NCBI GenBank assembly: GCA_951812925.1
Contig: OX638370.1
Coordinates: 98,284,897 to 98,348,896, forward strand
Reading direction: 5' to 3'
Length of the DNA stretch: 64,000 nt
Source of the DNA: Calliopum simillimum
Lineage: Eukaryota > Arthropoda > Insecta > Diptera > Lauxaniidae
A program made the translations under genes and the position numbers. Positions 1 through 13,079 of the stretch are shown one piece after another; within the stretch, counting starts at the first letter, position 1; every line of letters starts with the position of its first letter. The notes beneath the pieces were generated by a model that saw nothing but the letters and a program-made list of their open reading frames with translations, searched no databases and had not been told where the DNA came from.

Positions 1-527
1 TCAAAATCGTGGTATCTATTACAGTTTTGAAGTTATGACATTTTGAAGTTGTTTGATTTTGTGTTTATCATTAATCGTTGGTGCACGTGCACTACCATAT
101 GGGATCGCCTCCGTCCGGACAGATTTTTTTTTGTTGACCCCTAGTAAAATTTTTTTTAGAATATTTTTGGAGAAATCATTATAACCAAGTTTTTGGAAAA
201 AGGGGTCAAAAATGCACTTAAAAACGGAATATGATGGGTTAAGATTGCTTGATTTCACATTAATTTTTCGACACATTTTAACCCATTTTATTTCGTTTTC
301 AAGGGTCTTTTTGATCCCTTTTCCCAAAAACTTGGTTATAATGGGTTAAAATATTTAAAAAATTATTTTTAAAGAATTGCACTAGGTGTTAACGAAAAAA
401 AAATACTGTCCGAACGGTGGCAACCCTATATGGTAGTGCACGTGCACCAACGACACATCATAAACACAACATTAAACAACTTCAAAAAGCCATAACTTGA
501 AAACTGTTAAAGATACCACGATTTTGA
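1..527. repeat. Foldback (palindromic) element at the window edge
   Basis: The first bases (tcaaaatcgtggtatct) are the reverse complement of 511-527, and pairing continues inwards: tcgttggtgcacgtgcac near 75-95 pairs with gtgcacgtgcaccaacga near 436-455, and ccaagtttttggaaaaaggg near 184-205 pairs with its complement near 318-338. Centre about 264. No coding capacity. The element may extend left of the window. Confidence 0.8.
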
Positions 528-699
528 GGATTGCAAAATAATTTTCAGTGCAAATGTTTTTCTTCAAAAGCTTATACTTTTTTACATCGACTCTGAAAAT
601 TTCATCAAAATCGAATAAAAAGCCGAGGAGCTATGAATTTTCAAATATATGAGTATCCGAAAGTTGCATCAAACTACCTACGGCCGCCATCATAAATTT

Positions 700-1135
700 T
701 TCTGGAATTTCAGAAAATCATTTCACCACGGTCATATGTATCTCAAAAACTAACTTTTCACCAATCTTCAGAAAAATCGGAGATGGCAATCCAAATCTTA
801 ATCGATTACACAAAGATTGACACATATTACAAATCTTGTAACGATAGCTTAAACGCAGAGACATAGAATTTTGTGTGTTTGTTTTATATGAGGGGTGCAG
901 TGGCCCTTTTTTTACTCCCTCCATAGTTTTGCATGGTAAATGGTAGACACAAAAACCACGCAAATGTCAAGTTTCATAATGATAGTAGCTACTGGCGCAA
1001 AGATATGGTATTTAAAATTTTTTTTCGTCTGGGGGTGAGACGCCCCATTGCTCAATCCCTCCTTAGTTTTGCATGCTAAAAGTAAGATATAAAAATAACC
1101 CATGCATGAAGTTTCATAATGATATATTTTTTAAT
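700..1135. repeat. Two diverged copies of a roughly 125-bp repeat
   Basis: Units around 888-1005 and 1012-1130 share the order 'ggggtg..gacgcccc/gtggccc', 'ccctcc.tagttttgcatg', then 'aagtttcataatgata'. The same unit recurs at 4.8-5.5 kb. Noncoding. Confidence 0.6.
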
Positions 1136-1139
1136 ATAG

Positions 1140-3480
1140 GGGTATAACCACCAGCGAAATTTAACCCCTATAAGAACCTTCTACAGACCATAACAAGCAA
1201 TTTAAGGAAGTAAATAAGCGTATTTCGGTCGTGTAGTTCCAGTGTCCATAAAAGTTACTGATGCAAAAAAAAATTGTAGGCCATCATTAAGTGTGATTCA
1301 TATATAGAAATAGGGAAAAACAAGAAAAATTTCAGATAAAAAGAGGCAATAAAGGAAGAAAATTGTGAACGCGCTACAGGGCCTGGAATGACTGGGAGAT
1401 AATTTTTGAAATTAAACTACTTTGGCCAGTTTTGGTTCAAAATCTAAAGACCGCGTCATATTTTTCAACACTTTTCATTACATCCCGATATATCACGCAC
1501 ACTAGTAGAGCTATTTCGATGCAATTCGGTAGGTAGATGCCGAAAATAAATACCACACATTAAGTCGAAAGGCGGGCGTTATCAGTGTAGTGGCACGCCC
1601 ACTTTTTGTTTATTAAATATTTAACACATTTTATTCCGTAGGGTAGGTAAAAATCAGTAGAACACAAAAAATTAAAGATTTCTGGGACTATTCTGAATTA
1701 CTTTTTCTGCTGTAATTTTTCGAAATTTGGAAGACCAACGGAACTATTTGAGCCGTGAATTTTGAAAGTGTGGAAATGAGGCCAAAATAACGTCATGATA
1801 TGAATTTCCTGTTATTTTTTAAAAACTTAATAAAATTGGGCTTTGTTTTCACAAGAGAATTACACAATAGTGTTTGTTTAGAAACTGTAAGTTGCGAAAT
1901 CATATCGGTCAAGCAACCAACTATTACGGCACAAAATGCATTTGACTTTACTATTGCCTCCTTATGGACTTACAACACTTGTAAAAATAAAGATTAATTT
2001 GACTTGGAAGTGCGTAAAGGAGTAAAATTAATGTCATAAACATTTGTGCCATAATAATTCGTTATCTAACCTGTACGATTTTTTCAATACAATGTAAACA
2101 ATTTCACATAGTTAAGTAAGATTTTCATGAAAACAGAGCTCAATTTTATTCATTCCTAACAAAATCTCAACCAATTCAAACAACTTTTGGTTCATTACCC
2201 CTTTTTCAAAATCAATGGCTCAAGTATCTTAGTTGAATTTGATAACCTTCAAAATTGGCGAAAGAATAGTCCCAGGGACTTAACCGTGTTTTAGATAAAA
2301 AGTGGGCATAAGCAGATAATGCCACGTCCACTTCTTTTTGACTTTGAACAATGTTATATCTCGCAAGCTATATCTGTAAGCAATTTTCATGATATTTGGT
2401 AGATAGGTGCCGAATGAGAATACCATTCACTGGTCGAAAAATGGACTTTAGGAGATAAATGCCACACCCTCTTTTCTAATTTGAGTTTCACCTCCACTTC
2501 GCTTTCACAAAATTTATGTGCATATAGATATTCAGAAGTAAGTATTTTGAAATATTTTTCAAAAATACGTCCCTTCGAGGGAGCAACCCGTACGCATACA
2601 ACTCAACAACTAACAGAATATCCTTTTCAATTTCTCAATACTGTGAATGTAAGCTTGTCAGTGAGTATTAGATAACCGTCTGTTTGTTTGTCTACTTTTG
2701 GCGCATTACTGTTAGAATTTACGCTAGTGTACGTGTGTACATATGTTTGCACACGTAATATACAACATCAATTTAGGGCATGGACTCACTCGCTTGTGCG
2801 TATGTGTCTGTCTGTCTGCATTTTAGCCAATTTGCGGATATTGCTCTTAGCAAATTTTGCAAAAAGGATAATCCTAATTGTATTCAACTTCTACGTTTGT
2901 GCTAAAATGCTTGTGTTATTTGTATTGATAAGGAACAATATCAACTTTAAATATGTAAAGGTGCTAGTTTCTGTGTGTTATTAGCAGCATCGGAAGCAGT
3001 TTTTGCCCTTGGGATGTGGTTTAATTTTTATGAAAATTGATAAGTTATATTATCCAAGACCATGGAATTGGAACGGAAATTAAATCCTTAATGCTGTTTT
3101 TTTCATTAACACTACTCATTATCTACACAAATAAAAAATAGAATGAACTTTCTATTAATGCTTAAATAATGGTTTTAGTTTTGTCTCTTTTGTCAATGAA
3201 CAACAAAAAAAAAATCTATCTCTGACTGTTTATCATAATAAATCGCAACATCATCACAAGCAGGAGCACCAGCGAAGTACAGCCCATGCCATGTCATGAC
3301 AACCCAAAACCCAGTCAGATGTTTATGTTATTTCAATTATAATCTCATAGAATACCTATCATAAATACACTCGTTCATCATAGAAGGACATACATAAGAA
3401 TGACAACAAAAGTGGCAGAGAGAGAGAAAGAAAAATAGGTAACCACAAATTCTAATTATGCCAAGCAACCATAACCACTA
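1140..3480. repeat. A+T-rich intron or downstream DNA with a dispersed 'GGTGCCGAA' repeat family
   Basis: Segments near 1490-1720 and 2270-2470 share 'ggtagat.ggtgccgaa', a 'ccacgcccactt'-like phrase and 'tctgggactattctgaa'. The same phrases recur at 21.4-21.55 kb and 22.9-23.0 kb, where they flank the hAT element. The rest is simple A+T-rich sequence with tctg microsatellite near 2810. No exon seen. Confidence 0.5.
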
Positions 3481-3627
3481 GCAACTTTATGAATTCATCA
3501 ACAACATCAACATCATGTTTGTGCCCTCAAATAAGTAACTCCCACAAATTTTGCTTGAACTCAACTTACAGCTACCCAACATTATACTGTTTCTACTACC
3601 CCCCCCCCCCTCACGCATGATACTCAC

Positions 3628-3733
3628 CTGCCTTGATAGTACGCTGGCCACATCGTTGGATGCCTGCGAATCGGTTTCGACCTCTTGTAGGAATGTTTCC
3701 CATGCTTGAAATATGGACATATGACATGCAGGT
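3628..3733 (-). CDS. Exon continuing the F-BAR-like coiled coil
   Basis: Seen: CGACAG acceptor before 3733 and a GTGAGTATC donor after 3628. Length 106 nt, phase 2 in and phase 0 out. It encodes PACHMSIFQAWETFLQEVE followed by TDSQASNDVASVLSRQ. Family knowledge: F-BAR proteins commonly have a segment of the form GS-L-x-x-AW-x-x-L-x-x-T-x-x-x-A-x-x-H-x-x-L-A at this position; SIFQAWETFLQEVETDSQASNDVA fits in register. The intron to the previous exon is about 390 bp (3734-4122). The next exon is not found in the remaining 3.6 kb, which is repeats, so the gene continues off the left edge. A run of 12 G on the coding strand lies 18-29 nt inside the following intron. Membrane-bending or actin/endocytic function is plausible for the family but is not shown by this fragment. 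Confidence 0.82.
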
Positions 3734-4122
3734 CTGTCGGCCAGTCAGTGTTGGAATGGGTACGATTTTTTATTATTTTTTTTTTTGTTTGTGCATATGT
3801 TTTGCGTGCGTGTGTAAAAGAGACAAAGATAAAGAGATATAGGAAGCGTAATACTATGGGATATTTTATGTACAATACGCAAATACAAGTTAGTCAAAAG
3901 GACATTAATAATTAAAAAAAAAAAACACCATTTTATTTACTGCACAAATGTTGGTTACATTAAAATTCAACTTAATGAATTTGTTTGAAATTTTGTTTGT
4001 CATTGCATGAAATGTGATATTTATGTCAAGGTTATTAAATTTTTTGAGTGTTTTTCTTACTTCTTTTTTTTTTTTTTTTTTTGTTGTTGTTTTCTTATTC
4101 TTCTCTTAAAGTCATAACTCAC

Positions 4123-4231
4123 CTTTCTTTACGAAGCTCTCCATTCTTTTTGCGATATGTGGACACTAAGGTTTGTAGGGCAGTTGCATGTTCTTCATAT
4201 AAATGGGAAAGGGTTTCGGTGAAATCAGATA
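4123..4231 (-). CDS. Exon encoding the first F-BAR-like helices
   Basis: Seen: TTTGCAG acceptor with a long pyrimidine tract before 4231, and a GTGAGTTA donor after 4123. Length 109 nt, phase 1 in and phase 2 out. It encodes 35 whole codons starting SDFTETLSHLYEEHATALQ and continuing TLVSTYRKKNGELRKE, bounded by split codons. Family knowledge: F-BAR domains open with an amphipathic helix followed by a helix of the type x-ERA-x-IE-x-x-YA-x-x-L-x-x-L-x-x-K; the YEEHATALQTLVSTYRKK segment fits that spacing with substitutions. Upstream phase matches the 43.6-kb exon (G+TA = Val), downstream phase matches the 3.7-kb exon (AG+A = Arg). The coding call is strong. The F-BAR assignment rests on the helix pattern alone; another coiled-coil domain is possible. 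Confidence 0.82.
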
Positions 4232-4819
4232 CTGCAAAGATACAAAAGAAGAAAGTTTTTTTTATTACACAATTTTAGGAGATGTGGCTTAATAATTTTA
4301 AATTTTTGGGAAATAAAGAGACAGGTTGTACAAGCTATATACTTGTAGTTCAAAGATAAAAGTATCATTCTCGCAAAGTTTTAAAAATTTCTCGTACACA
4401 TTTGAATTACAAAAAAAGTTAAAGTAAAAAATATTTTTATTTTATTTTTTACTTTACATTAAAGCTCTAAGATAGCAGTATAATAAGTGCCAACGTTAAT
4501 AGCAGAGAATTTCTGGAACCAAGATACACGCAAAAAAAGACACAAAACGAACGTGACAAAAATCAAAGTAGTTTTCTTGTCTATTCAAAGAAAGTCATAA
4601 TTCAGCGAAACAAGTCAGAATTTTTTAATGCGACTTATCTTATAATCTTATGCATTAATGTCACTTTATAATGTATTTTGTTTGATTCAAATATCTTTTG
4701 TACTTTTCTTTGTTTTGATCATAACCTGAACCGATACGTGATAAAATGAACGTTGCATTTTTTCCACCATACAAATTTTTAATTGAATTTTCCCAGAGAA
4801 CATTATTTTTCCTAGTGCT

Positions 4820-5490
4820 CCATATACATGTTTCAAATCTCATTCATGTGCGATATATATTTTCAGAGATATAATGAAGTGATTTTTGTGTGAGCGTGAT
4901 ACCCCCATTTTTCTCTTTACACATTATTTGTCTTGGTGCATTTTGCATATGTAATAAATCTCATTTATATACGCTAAATAGTTTCAGAGATATGATAATT
5001 TAAATTTTTGGCTCACGGTGGACCTTTCTGTGGAAATATCGATATATAAATTTTCACAGAGACCGGACTCCCCACTTCTTGCAAGATGTTCGATGAAAAC
5101 AATTTACAGCTCCCGGTCCAATTCCCTCAATTTTCTGCACTGTCTTTTGGGACTACAGCATACACCCATGCTTTAAGTTTTATAACGGAAATATAACATA
5201 CTTATAATTTTTTGTGTGGGGTCCAATGTCCCCTGGCCCGATCCCTCAATATTTTGCATGATGTTTCAAGTTTCATAGTTACTATGTCAGTACTTTGTAT
5301 GGGGGGTGCAATGCCCTCTGATTCATTCCTTTCTTTTTTTGTGTGGTTCTCATAAGATGCCATAGATATCCATGCATCTAGTTTTGAACTGATATCTGAT
5401 ATTTTAAGAGTTTGTTTTGCATGGTGTCTTAGAATGGGTGGTGCAACGCCCCATCATTAAATGCCCAATTTCTAAAAATTTTAAACTGGC
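4820..5490. repeat. Further copies of the 'GGGGTGCAATGCCCC...TTTTGCATG' repeat
   Basis: Three or four degenerate units, for example gtgtggggtccaatgtcccc near 5213 and gtatggggggtgcaatgccc near 5297, each followed by 'ttttgcatg' and 'aagtttcata'-like phrases. Homologous to 700-1135. Confidence 0.55.
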
Positions 5491-7540
5491 GGAAAATTGG
5501 GTGCAAATATTGTAAAAATAAGGCTCTGTTATATATGTTAGGTTAGGCGTAATGTCCATTTTGTAGTTTTTTTGGATGAGGGTACAACACCCCCATGTTT
5601 GCTTCCCCTTAAAAACCTTTCGGAACACCAAAAAATCATATGGTATGAATATGGTTTCAATGCATATGGGAGCCCCATAAGGAGAGGTCAAAGGGAATAG
5701 TTCCCAAAAGGAAAAGTTTTCCTCTTTGAAAATTAATGGGGGGTCGATCATACATATTAATCCTCTCCGGTTTTCTCTAAAGGCGGAAGTATTGATTTAG
5801 TTAATAATAGGGGATGACAGTTTGCCCCGAAATTTTGTGATACAAAAACTAAGGTTGACCCGAAAAAACTGACTTCATATTCCATTTCAGTGACCTCAAA
5901 AACATTTAATAAAGTATAATGGAAATTTTTTCAGACCTTTTGTTATTGAGAGAAGCGTTGAGAGTGTAATGAAGTCAAGGTCATCGTAAAACATGAATGA
6001 TAGCCAGTGTTCCAAAAACAAAGTATGCGTAAATAAGTCATCTATATACACAGTAAAAAACTTAGTTTAATTTTAAAATCAAAAAAAATTTATATAACTA
6101 TTTTGGAATAAATTTCAAATTTTTTTGGAAAAAAATCGAGATTTAATACCAAAAAAGTTAAAAATCAATACTGCAGGGAATCAAAAGTAGGAACAATAAA
6201 CTTTAATTTTTTAGTTTGTAGTTATCAGTTTCATAGAAATCCATATTTTAGCACAAGATTTGAACACTTCCCCTCTGAACCAATATGTGTTAAAGTTTCT
6301 TAGACTTGTTCACTGCAGTCACCTTTAAAGTCCGCTTGAAAGACTACAATAAATCCTTTTATGTTCAGCTCAATTGATATATATTGTGCTTTTTTTCCAA
6401 TCCCCTCAACAATAGTAGCAAATTGTATTATCGTCGTTGCATGATATGTGTTTAGCATGCCACTGCTGATGCAGCAATTGCTACATGTCAATTGCAATGC
6501 ATAAGCTGCATGTTGAAAGTCTGAACAGTAATTGGCAACAAAGCCAACTTTATAGCTGAATGTGTATTACATTGGATACACTAAAGACTATAAAATGAAA
6601 AAAAAAAACTTTATTGGCTATAAAGAACAAAAGGATCAATGCAATTGATTTTTAAAGATAAAGATTTACGCTGCTTAAATGCATGATATGTGTTTTATGT
6701 AGTTTATTTTTAAGTTATGTTTGCAATAATATTCAAATTTTTTTTAAATTTCTCTTCTTTTAGTTTACAATTCTAATATTTTGTTTCAAGGTTATTTAAC
6801 TGCAATTAATAACAAATTTGATTTCAAACAAAAATTTAACGTCAAAACTGTTACCCAATTCTCTCTTATTAAGTATGCAGATGTACTTATACATTTGATT
6901 TGAAGCCATGAAGTTGGTCTATTTTTCCCCCAATACCCAATATGCAAATGCAAAATTTTACAACAATCACATGCTGCTTTTGCCAATCAATAATAAAAAA
7001 ATGGCGGATATACCGCGCTCAATTTGAATATTACATGAAATTTTTATATATGTACGAGTATACGACAGTACAATTTTGCTATAAAATACCCCATGTCTGT
7101 CTAGATGGTTTTTTTTTTTTGGAGCGGTTCTACGATTGTTATTTTCTGATTTATTATTCATAATGATGAAACAAACAATAACACAATAACAACAATAGCG
7201 ACATCGAAACAACATTTGAGTAAAGTTAATGCAATTCATATGGTACATAAATAAAGGAAACCCTTGAAAATTTCGATCAATTGTGTAAGCATTTTATATG
7301 GTAATTTGATGCCAAAACAAAAAAATTTTGATTACAACAAATAAAAAGAAGAACAACAGCGACAATTGCTAGAGTACACAAGAAACTTTTGATCGATGGA
7401 CAAATTTCGTTTTATTGGTTTGTTTCCCTTGAAGACATTTAAATTGTGACACAAATAAACTGAAGTGAATAAAATTTAAATTTTATGAGATTTGGATTGG
7501 AACAGTGGAGAAGATGTCAGCAGACTTATTGATACTTATT
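5490..7540. other. A+T-rich intron with no supported feature
   Basis: No exon with paired splice sites, no inverted-repeat termini and no tandem array noticed here; the short open frames are AT-rich and lack protein-like composition. Confidence 0.5.
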
Positions 7541-7544
7541 AATG

Positions 7545-8345
7545 AAATGCGAGGTGAAATTGAATTGAAGTTGAAATGAAGTTGAAGCAAAGGTGAAGTG
7601 AAAAGAAAGTGAAGCTGAGGTAACAGCGAAGTGCTATTGAAGTGACTTGATGTGATGTTAAAAAGAAGTTTAATTAAATTTAAGTGAAGTTAAAGCGAAG
7701 CAGAGGTGAAATTTAAGATAAATTAAAGTGTATCTGAATTAAAAATGAAGAAAAGTTGAACTTATGTTGAAGTGAAGCTTTAGTGGTATTGAAGTGAATT
7801 TGAAGTGAAGTTGAAGTGAAGTTGAAGTGAAGTTGAAGTGAAGTTGAAGTGAAGTTGAAGTGAAGTTGAAGTGAAGTTGAAGTGAAGTTGAAGTGAAGTT
7901 GAATTAAAGTTGAAGTGAAGTTGAAGTGAAGTTAAAGTGAAGTTGAAGTGAAGTTGAAGTGAAGTTGAAGTGAAGTGAAGTTGAATTGAAGTTGAAGTGA
8001 AGTTGAAGTGAAGTTGAAGTGATGTTAAAGTGAAGTTGAAGTGAAGTTGAAGTGAAGTTGAAGTGAAGTGAAGTTGAAGTAAAGTTGAAGTGAATTTGAA
8101 GTGAAATTGGGGTGACGTTGAAGTGAAGTTAAAGTGAAGTTAAAGTGGCTGAAGCAAAGTTGAAGCGAAGTTGAAGTAAAGTTTAAGCGAAGTTGAATTG
8201 AAGTTGAAGTGAAGTTGAAGTGAAGTTTTAATGATGTAAAAACGAAATTGAATTTGAAGTTAAGTTGAAGTTAAATTGAAGTAAAGCTGAAGTGAAAATG
8301 CAGTAAGTTGATGTGATGCTAAATAGTAGTTGAAGTAAAGCTTAA
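7545..8345 (+). repeat. Minisatellite of 12-bp unit GAAGTTGAAGTG
   Basis: About 800 bp of tandem 'gaagtgaagttg'. It is nearly perfect from 7798 to 8090 and decays on both sides with gcgaag, taaag and ttaaag variants. The + strand has almost no C in the core. In the pre-mRNA (minus strand) it would be a pyrimidine-rich CUUCAACUUCA repeat. Confidence 0.9.
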
Positions 8346-8460
8346 AAGTTAGTAGCATAGTTAAAATAAAGCTTAGATCAAGGTGCACCTATTTAGATCC
8401 GCCGTTATGTTAAGTTTCTTGCTGTCTCAAAAAATTACTTATTTTGCTTTTTTAGGTATA

Positions 8461-8880
8461 TGTGACCGTCCAATGGAAAAGGTATCTCATCTTCACAAAG
8501 TAAAAAACCATTTTTTTACATTTTCTAAAAATACATACAATTTTTAATAAAATGGTACCTCAATCACCGGAAAATTCCAAAAATTGACAGATTTATGGCA
8601 TTTTGAAATCGTAAAATGAAAAACACAAGTTTATCGATATCGAAGTTTAAAGTTTGTCAATTACCAATTTCTACAGGGTAGAGGTTCAGTCAGACCGCTT
8701 TTATTGGTATTTGTAATTTGATAATTGACACAAAAACAGTTGTCAATTGTTCAGTAAATGTCTAAGTACTAAATTTCATCTTAAACTGCAAACCGGTAAA
8801 GTTTACCCTATCTCTTAATTTTAGCTGTACTGCTAAATTTTGTGAGTTAAGATAAGGCACCTTTTCCAATGGACGGTCAC
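8461..8880. mobile_element. MITE-like element with TGTGACCGTCC inverted termini
   Basis: tgtgaccgtccaatggaaaa starts at 8461 and its reverse complement ends at 8880. Pairing continues imperfectly inwards (atctcatctt versus a ttatctt-containing arm). TA dinucleotides flank both ends, as expected for a Tc1/mariner-type target. No open frame inside. Confidence 0.7.
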
Positions 8881-10643
8881 ATATGACATATGTTCCTCAT
8901 CGAACATCACAGATTTCGTTGAAACTTTTTTGCATGACACTTTTATCGATTAGATGCAGATTTTTTCTATTTTTGCGCGAAACCGGATTTTTTGGCCTGT
9001 GAACTACTTATATGACAAAGAATATGAGATTTACATGTTTTCAAGGTTAAACAAAACGAGCTTAAAATATTTAAAATTTAATCAGGATTCAAAAGCCGTA
9101 AAGTCAATCTTGTATGGCAAAGGAAAAATTATGGAATATTAAAAAATGATCCAAAATTATGTTTCTCACAAAAAAATTTTTTTTTTTCTATAAATTTCAA
9201 TATGATTTACAGGATGACTACCGTTGAAAAATATGAAAAACAAGTAAAATCGATAAAAATTTTTGGCACAAAAAAATGCTTATTTTAAAGAAAAAGAAGC
9301 TAATATCAACCTGAAAGTTAGTTCGTTCTCTCATAGAATATGTTATATCTGTAAACTACTTTTTCAATGACCAGCATGAAAATTTCTCTAACAACAAAAT
9401 TTGCGCAAAAGAATACTTTTGCTACTCAGATACTCTGAGGGTGCTTTTCCTTTAACTCTATTGCCCCAAGGCCACACTTTAAATCCATCTCACATGACAC
9501 TCAGTGCATCGTGCACTTTGGTGCAATATCTTTTATGTATTAAAAATGCATTTACTGCCATTTCTCGTTTATACTCGTAACTTTTATTGCAGCAGTAAAT
9601 GTTGCAAATGACAGCAAGCAAATGTTATTCTTATGTTGTTCAACATTTACTGTTATTTTGCATTGCACTTCAAAGATTGCAAAATAAAATCAAAAATTCA
9701 ATGATTGCTAGACACATTTATGATGTTGCATTCTTGTTTTGTCGTGTGCGTTTCTTAGGGCAAGATTACGAGAGTATTTTACTAAGACGCTAGAAAATAA
9801 CAGCAAAAAAACAACTTTGTAATGCCATAAAAACAAACCAAAATCAACGTTCAATTATTGAAATGAAATATCGCCTGAGCAAAATGAAACCACGCCCAAA
9901 AGAAATAATGCTCCAAATTTTTGCTATATTTCATTAAAAATTTTGGCGTTCTCTAAAAATGAACAAACACATGTAACTATTGTAAGATATTTTTTTATTA
10001 CGAAATTTATCAATATCATTTCTTAATTCCGAAACATTTATTTAAGAATTATGTAAAATTGGGTTAAATAGACAATCTGTATTTTATTAAAATGGTTCAA
10101 AAAAATTTCATATGAGCTTCCATATAAAATTTATACAAAAATAGTATAAAAGAGTTTTGTATGGTGATACTATTAAATTTTAGCCAAAATAGTTTAAATT
10201 GTGTTAAAACATTATCTGTATACATTTTATAAGAACAAACATACATGGTTTGTACAATTAGATTTTATACCAAGTTTAGTGGGGATCTGTATTCATTCCA
10301 ATTTGGTTTGATTTTTACACCCAAACTATTTGCTGTGCAGAAAGACTATTTTCTGCAAGAAAACTTTTTTTTTTAAGAATTTACTATACGTACTCTAAAT
10401 TTGACATTTTATTTTATAACCTCACCCGAAACAAATTACATATATTTCAATAAAAAAAAATGTTGCATATTTGACTGCTGAAGCAAAAAGACACACCAGT
10501 ATTTTATACAAAAAATAACATAATTGAGGTTAAAATGCAAACAATATATTGTTGTCATCTACTACTCAGTGGGGTATGTTACTTAGCATGTGTAAATATT
10601 CGCCAACATTGCTCCTATGCTTGCCACCGACCACAACTTGTAA

Positions 10644-10667
10644 GTGTGTGTGTGTGTGTGTGTGTGT
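10644..10667. repeat. (GT)n microsatellite
   Basis: Twelve uninterrupted gt dinucleotides. A shorter gt-rich patch follows near 10850-10872. Confidence 0.95.
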
Positions 10668-11522
10668 ATCTGTAAGTGTGTCTAAATTCTTCTACTAAAG
10701 CACAATGTCATCGTTGTCACCAACACCAAGCCCAACATCGCCACTACCGCCATCACCGCTACTGAAAGATTTAACAGCATGTGTCAAAACATGAAACCAT
10801 AAGTAAAAGGATTACAAACAGCATGCAATGTGTGGAAAAGTGTGCCATTATGTGTGTGTGTATGTGTGTGTTTTTCAAGCATCAATGTTGTGAGAAAATA
10901 TTTGCCCATTTAAGTTAAAGTTTTCACTAAGAATAATTTCATCAAGTTACAGTGTTACACTTCAATTATATAAACTATTTTTGAAGATTTTTCCAATGTA
11001 AACTTGAAATTGATTGTGAGTTTGAAAGACAACTTGAATTCAGCTACGAAATTCTCTACAAAACTTTATATTTACTGCTCAAAATGAAGGGTAATGAAAT
11101 ACTTTTGAAACTCCTTGAGCGAAGGAGGAAATTATTTATGAAGAATCCAAATTGAGTTTTATATGTTGGCATATATTAGTTACAGATTAAATTGTTAACT
11201 TGAATTCTTATATGGTAAAACAAAATAGAGACATTGCTTTATTTTATTGATTTTATAATTAAAAAAAAAAATTAGAAACTTAAAATCACAATGACCAAAA
11301 CCAGATGTAGTCAACGCTACTCATAGTGGTTATGTAATATTTTCTGTATACAACTGAAACATTTTCTTTAACTTATTGATAGATTTTTCAAAAATATTTT
11401 GACTTTAGTGAAAACACCTAAACTACATATAATTTTTAATCTTCTGCCAAAAAAATCTTCTGTAAAAAAAAATTACGCATGCAACTTTCTACAAGTGGAC
11501 GAAGAAACACTTATTTTTTGAC

Positions 11523-13059
11523 TATAGGCTGTGATCATCTCACTTTTTTCGAAATTTGCAGTTGGGTTCTCTGATTTTTATAAAAATTCACAGAGATATT
11601 CTAAGTGCTTAGCATGGAGAACTCTCATTATTAGTTTTGCGAAAAAAAATGTTTTTTCCAAGTTATGAGCACGGAACTTCAGAGTGTCCAAGTGGTGTTT
11701 TTGCGAAAAATCGATGCAATTTTTTTTTCTAAGTCCCGCCATTTTGTCAAAAATAAATTTTTTAAATTTTTGTTTTCGGATTCTTGTAGCATTTTAAACG
11801 TTAATTTATTTTTCATTTTTAAATTTGGAAAGTTTTGAAAATTTACAAAATGGCGGCCATTTTTTGAAAAATCTTAAAAGTTGATTATCTCAAAATAATA
11901 TTCTGTTTATTTTTTCATTTTTTTTTTTTACAAAAAGGTGAATGAAATACAAACATTTTATAGAAGACTGGTTTTGCGCTAAACGGCTGCGGGAGCCACA
12001 GGAACTTTTTTTCTAAAAAGTCACGTGACAATTTTTTTAACTTTGTTTTGTGCTTTCATTTACACCCACTAGGTGGCCAAAAAAAAAAATTTCAAAGTAC
12101 AAGGATATAACTTCCATTACTTAGAAAATAGAAGCTATACCAAAAAAACCAATATTTCCTATATGAATCATAAAAATAAGTATTGACGAAATGACGGCCA
12201 TGTTTTGAAAAATCTTAAAAATCAATTTTCCAAAAAAAATTTTTTTTATTTTTTTTTTTACTAAAGTGTTTTGAAAAACGAATGTTCATCATAACCTTTC
12301 AAAACATTTCATTAAAAAAACTTCTAAGAAAAAACCTTTTTTTTTTTTCTTTTGGAAAATTGATTTTTAAGATTTTTCAAAACATGGCCGTCATTTCGTC
12401 AATTCTTATTTTTATGATTCATATAGGAAATATTGGTTTTTTTGGTATAGCTTCTATTTTCTAAGCAATGGAAGTTATATCCTTGTACTTTGAAATTTTT
12501 TTTTTTTGGCCACCTAGTGGGTGTAAATGAAAGCACAAAACAAAGTTAAAAAAATTGTCACGTGACTTTTTAGAAAAAATGTTCCTGTGGCTCTCGCAGC
12601 CATTTAGCGTAAAACAAGTCTTCTACAAAATGTTTGTATTTCATTCACCTTTTTGTAAAAAAAAATGAAAAAATAAAAAGAATATTATTTTGAGATAATC
12701 AACTTTTAAGATTTTTCAAAAAATTGCCGCCATTTTGTAAATTTTCAAAACTTTCCAAATTTAAAAATGAAAAATAAATTAACGTTTAAAATGCTACAAG
12801 AATCCGAAAACAAAAATTTTAAAAATTTATTTTTGACAAAATGGCGGGACTTAGAAAAAAAATTGCATCGATTTTTCGCAAAAACACCACTTGGACACTC
12901 TGAAGTTCCATGCTCATAACTAGGAAAAAAATTTTTTTTTCGCAAAACTAATAATGAGAGGTCTCCATGCTAAGCACTAAGAACATCTCTGTGAATTTTT
13001 ATAAAAATCAGAGAACCCAACTGCAAATTTCGAAAAAAGTGAGATGATCACAGCCTATA
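11523..13059. mobile_element. 1.5-kb foldback element with arms of about 700 bp
   Basis: tataggctgtgatcatctca at 11523 is matched by its reverse complement ending at 13059. The arms stay nearly identical inwards: cttcagagtgtccaagtggt near 11690 pairs near 12890, and cacccactaggtggcc near 12065 pairs near 12515, down to a spacer at about 12240-12350. The ends overlap TATA, consistent with a TA-type target. Short ORFs inside the arms have no recognisable domain. Confidence 0.88.
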
Positions 13060-13079
13060 AAGCTTTTAAGTTATCTTCG

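Noticed and set aside
2790..2830. tctg/gt simple repeats as promoter elements
   Set aside because: Ordinary microsatellites; no core promoter motif around them.
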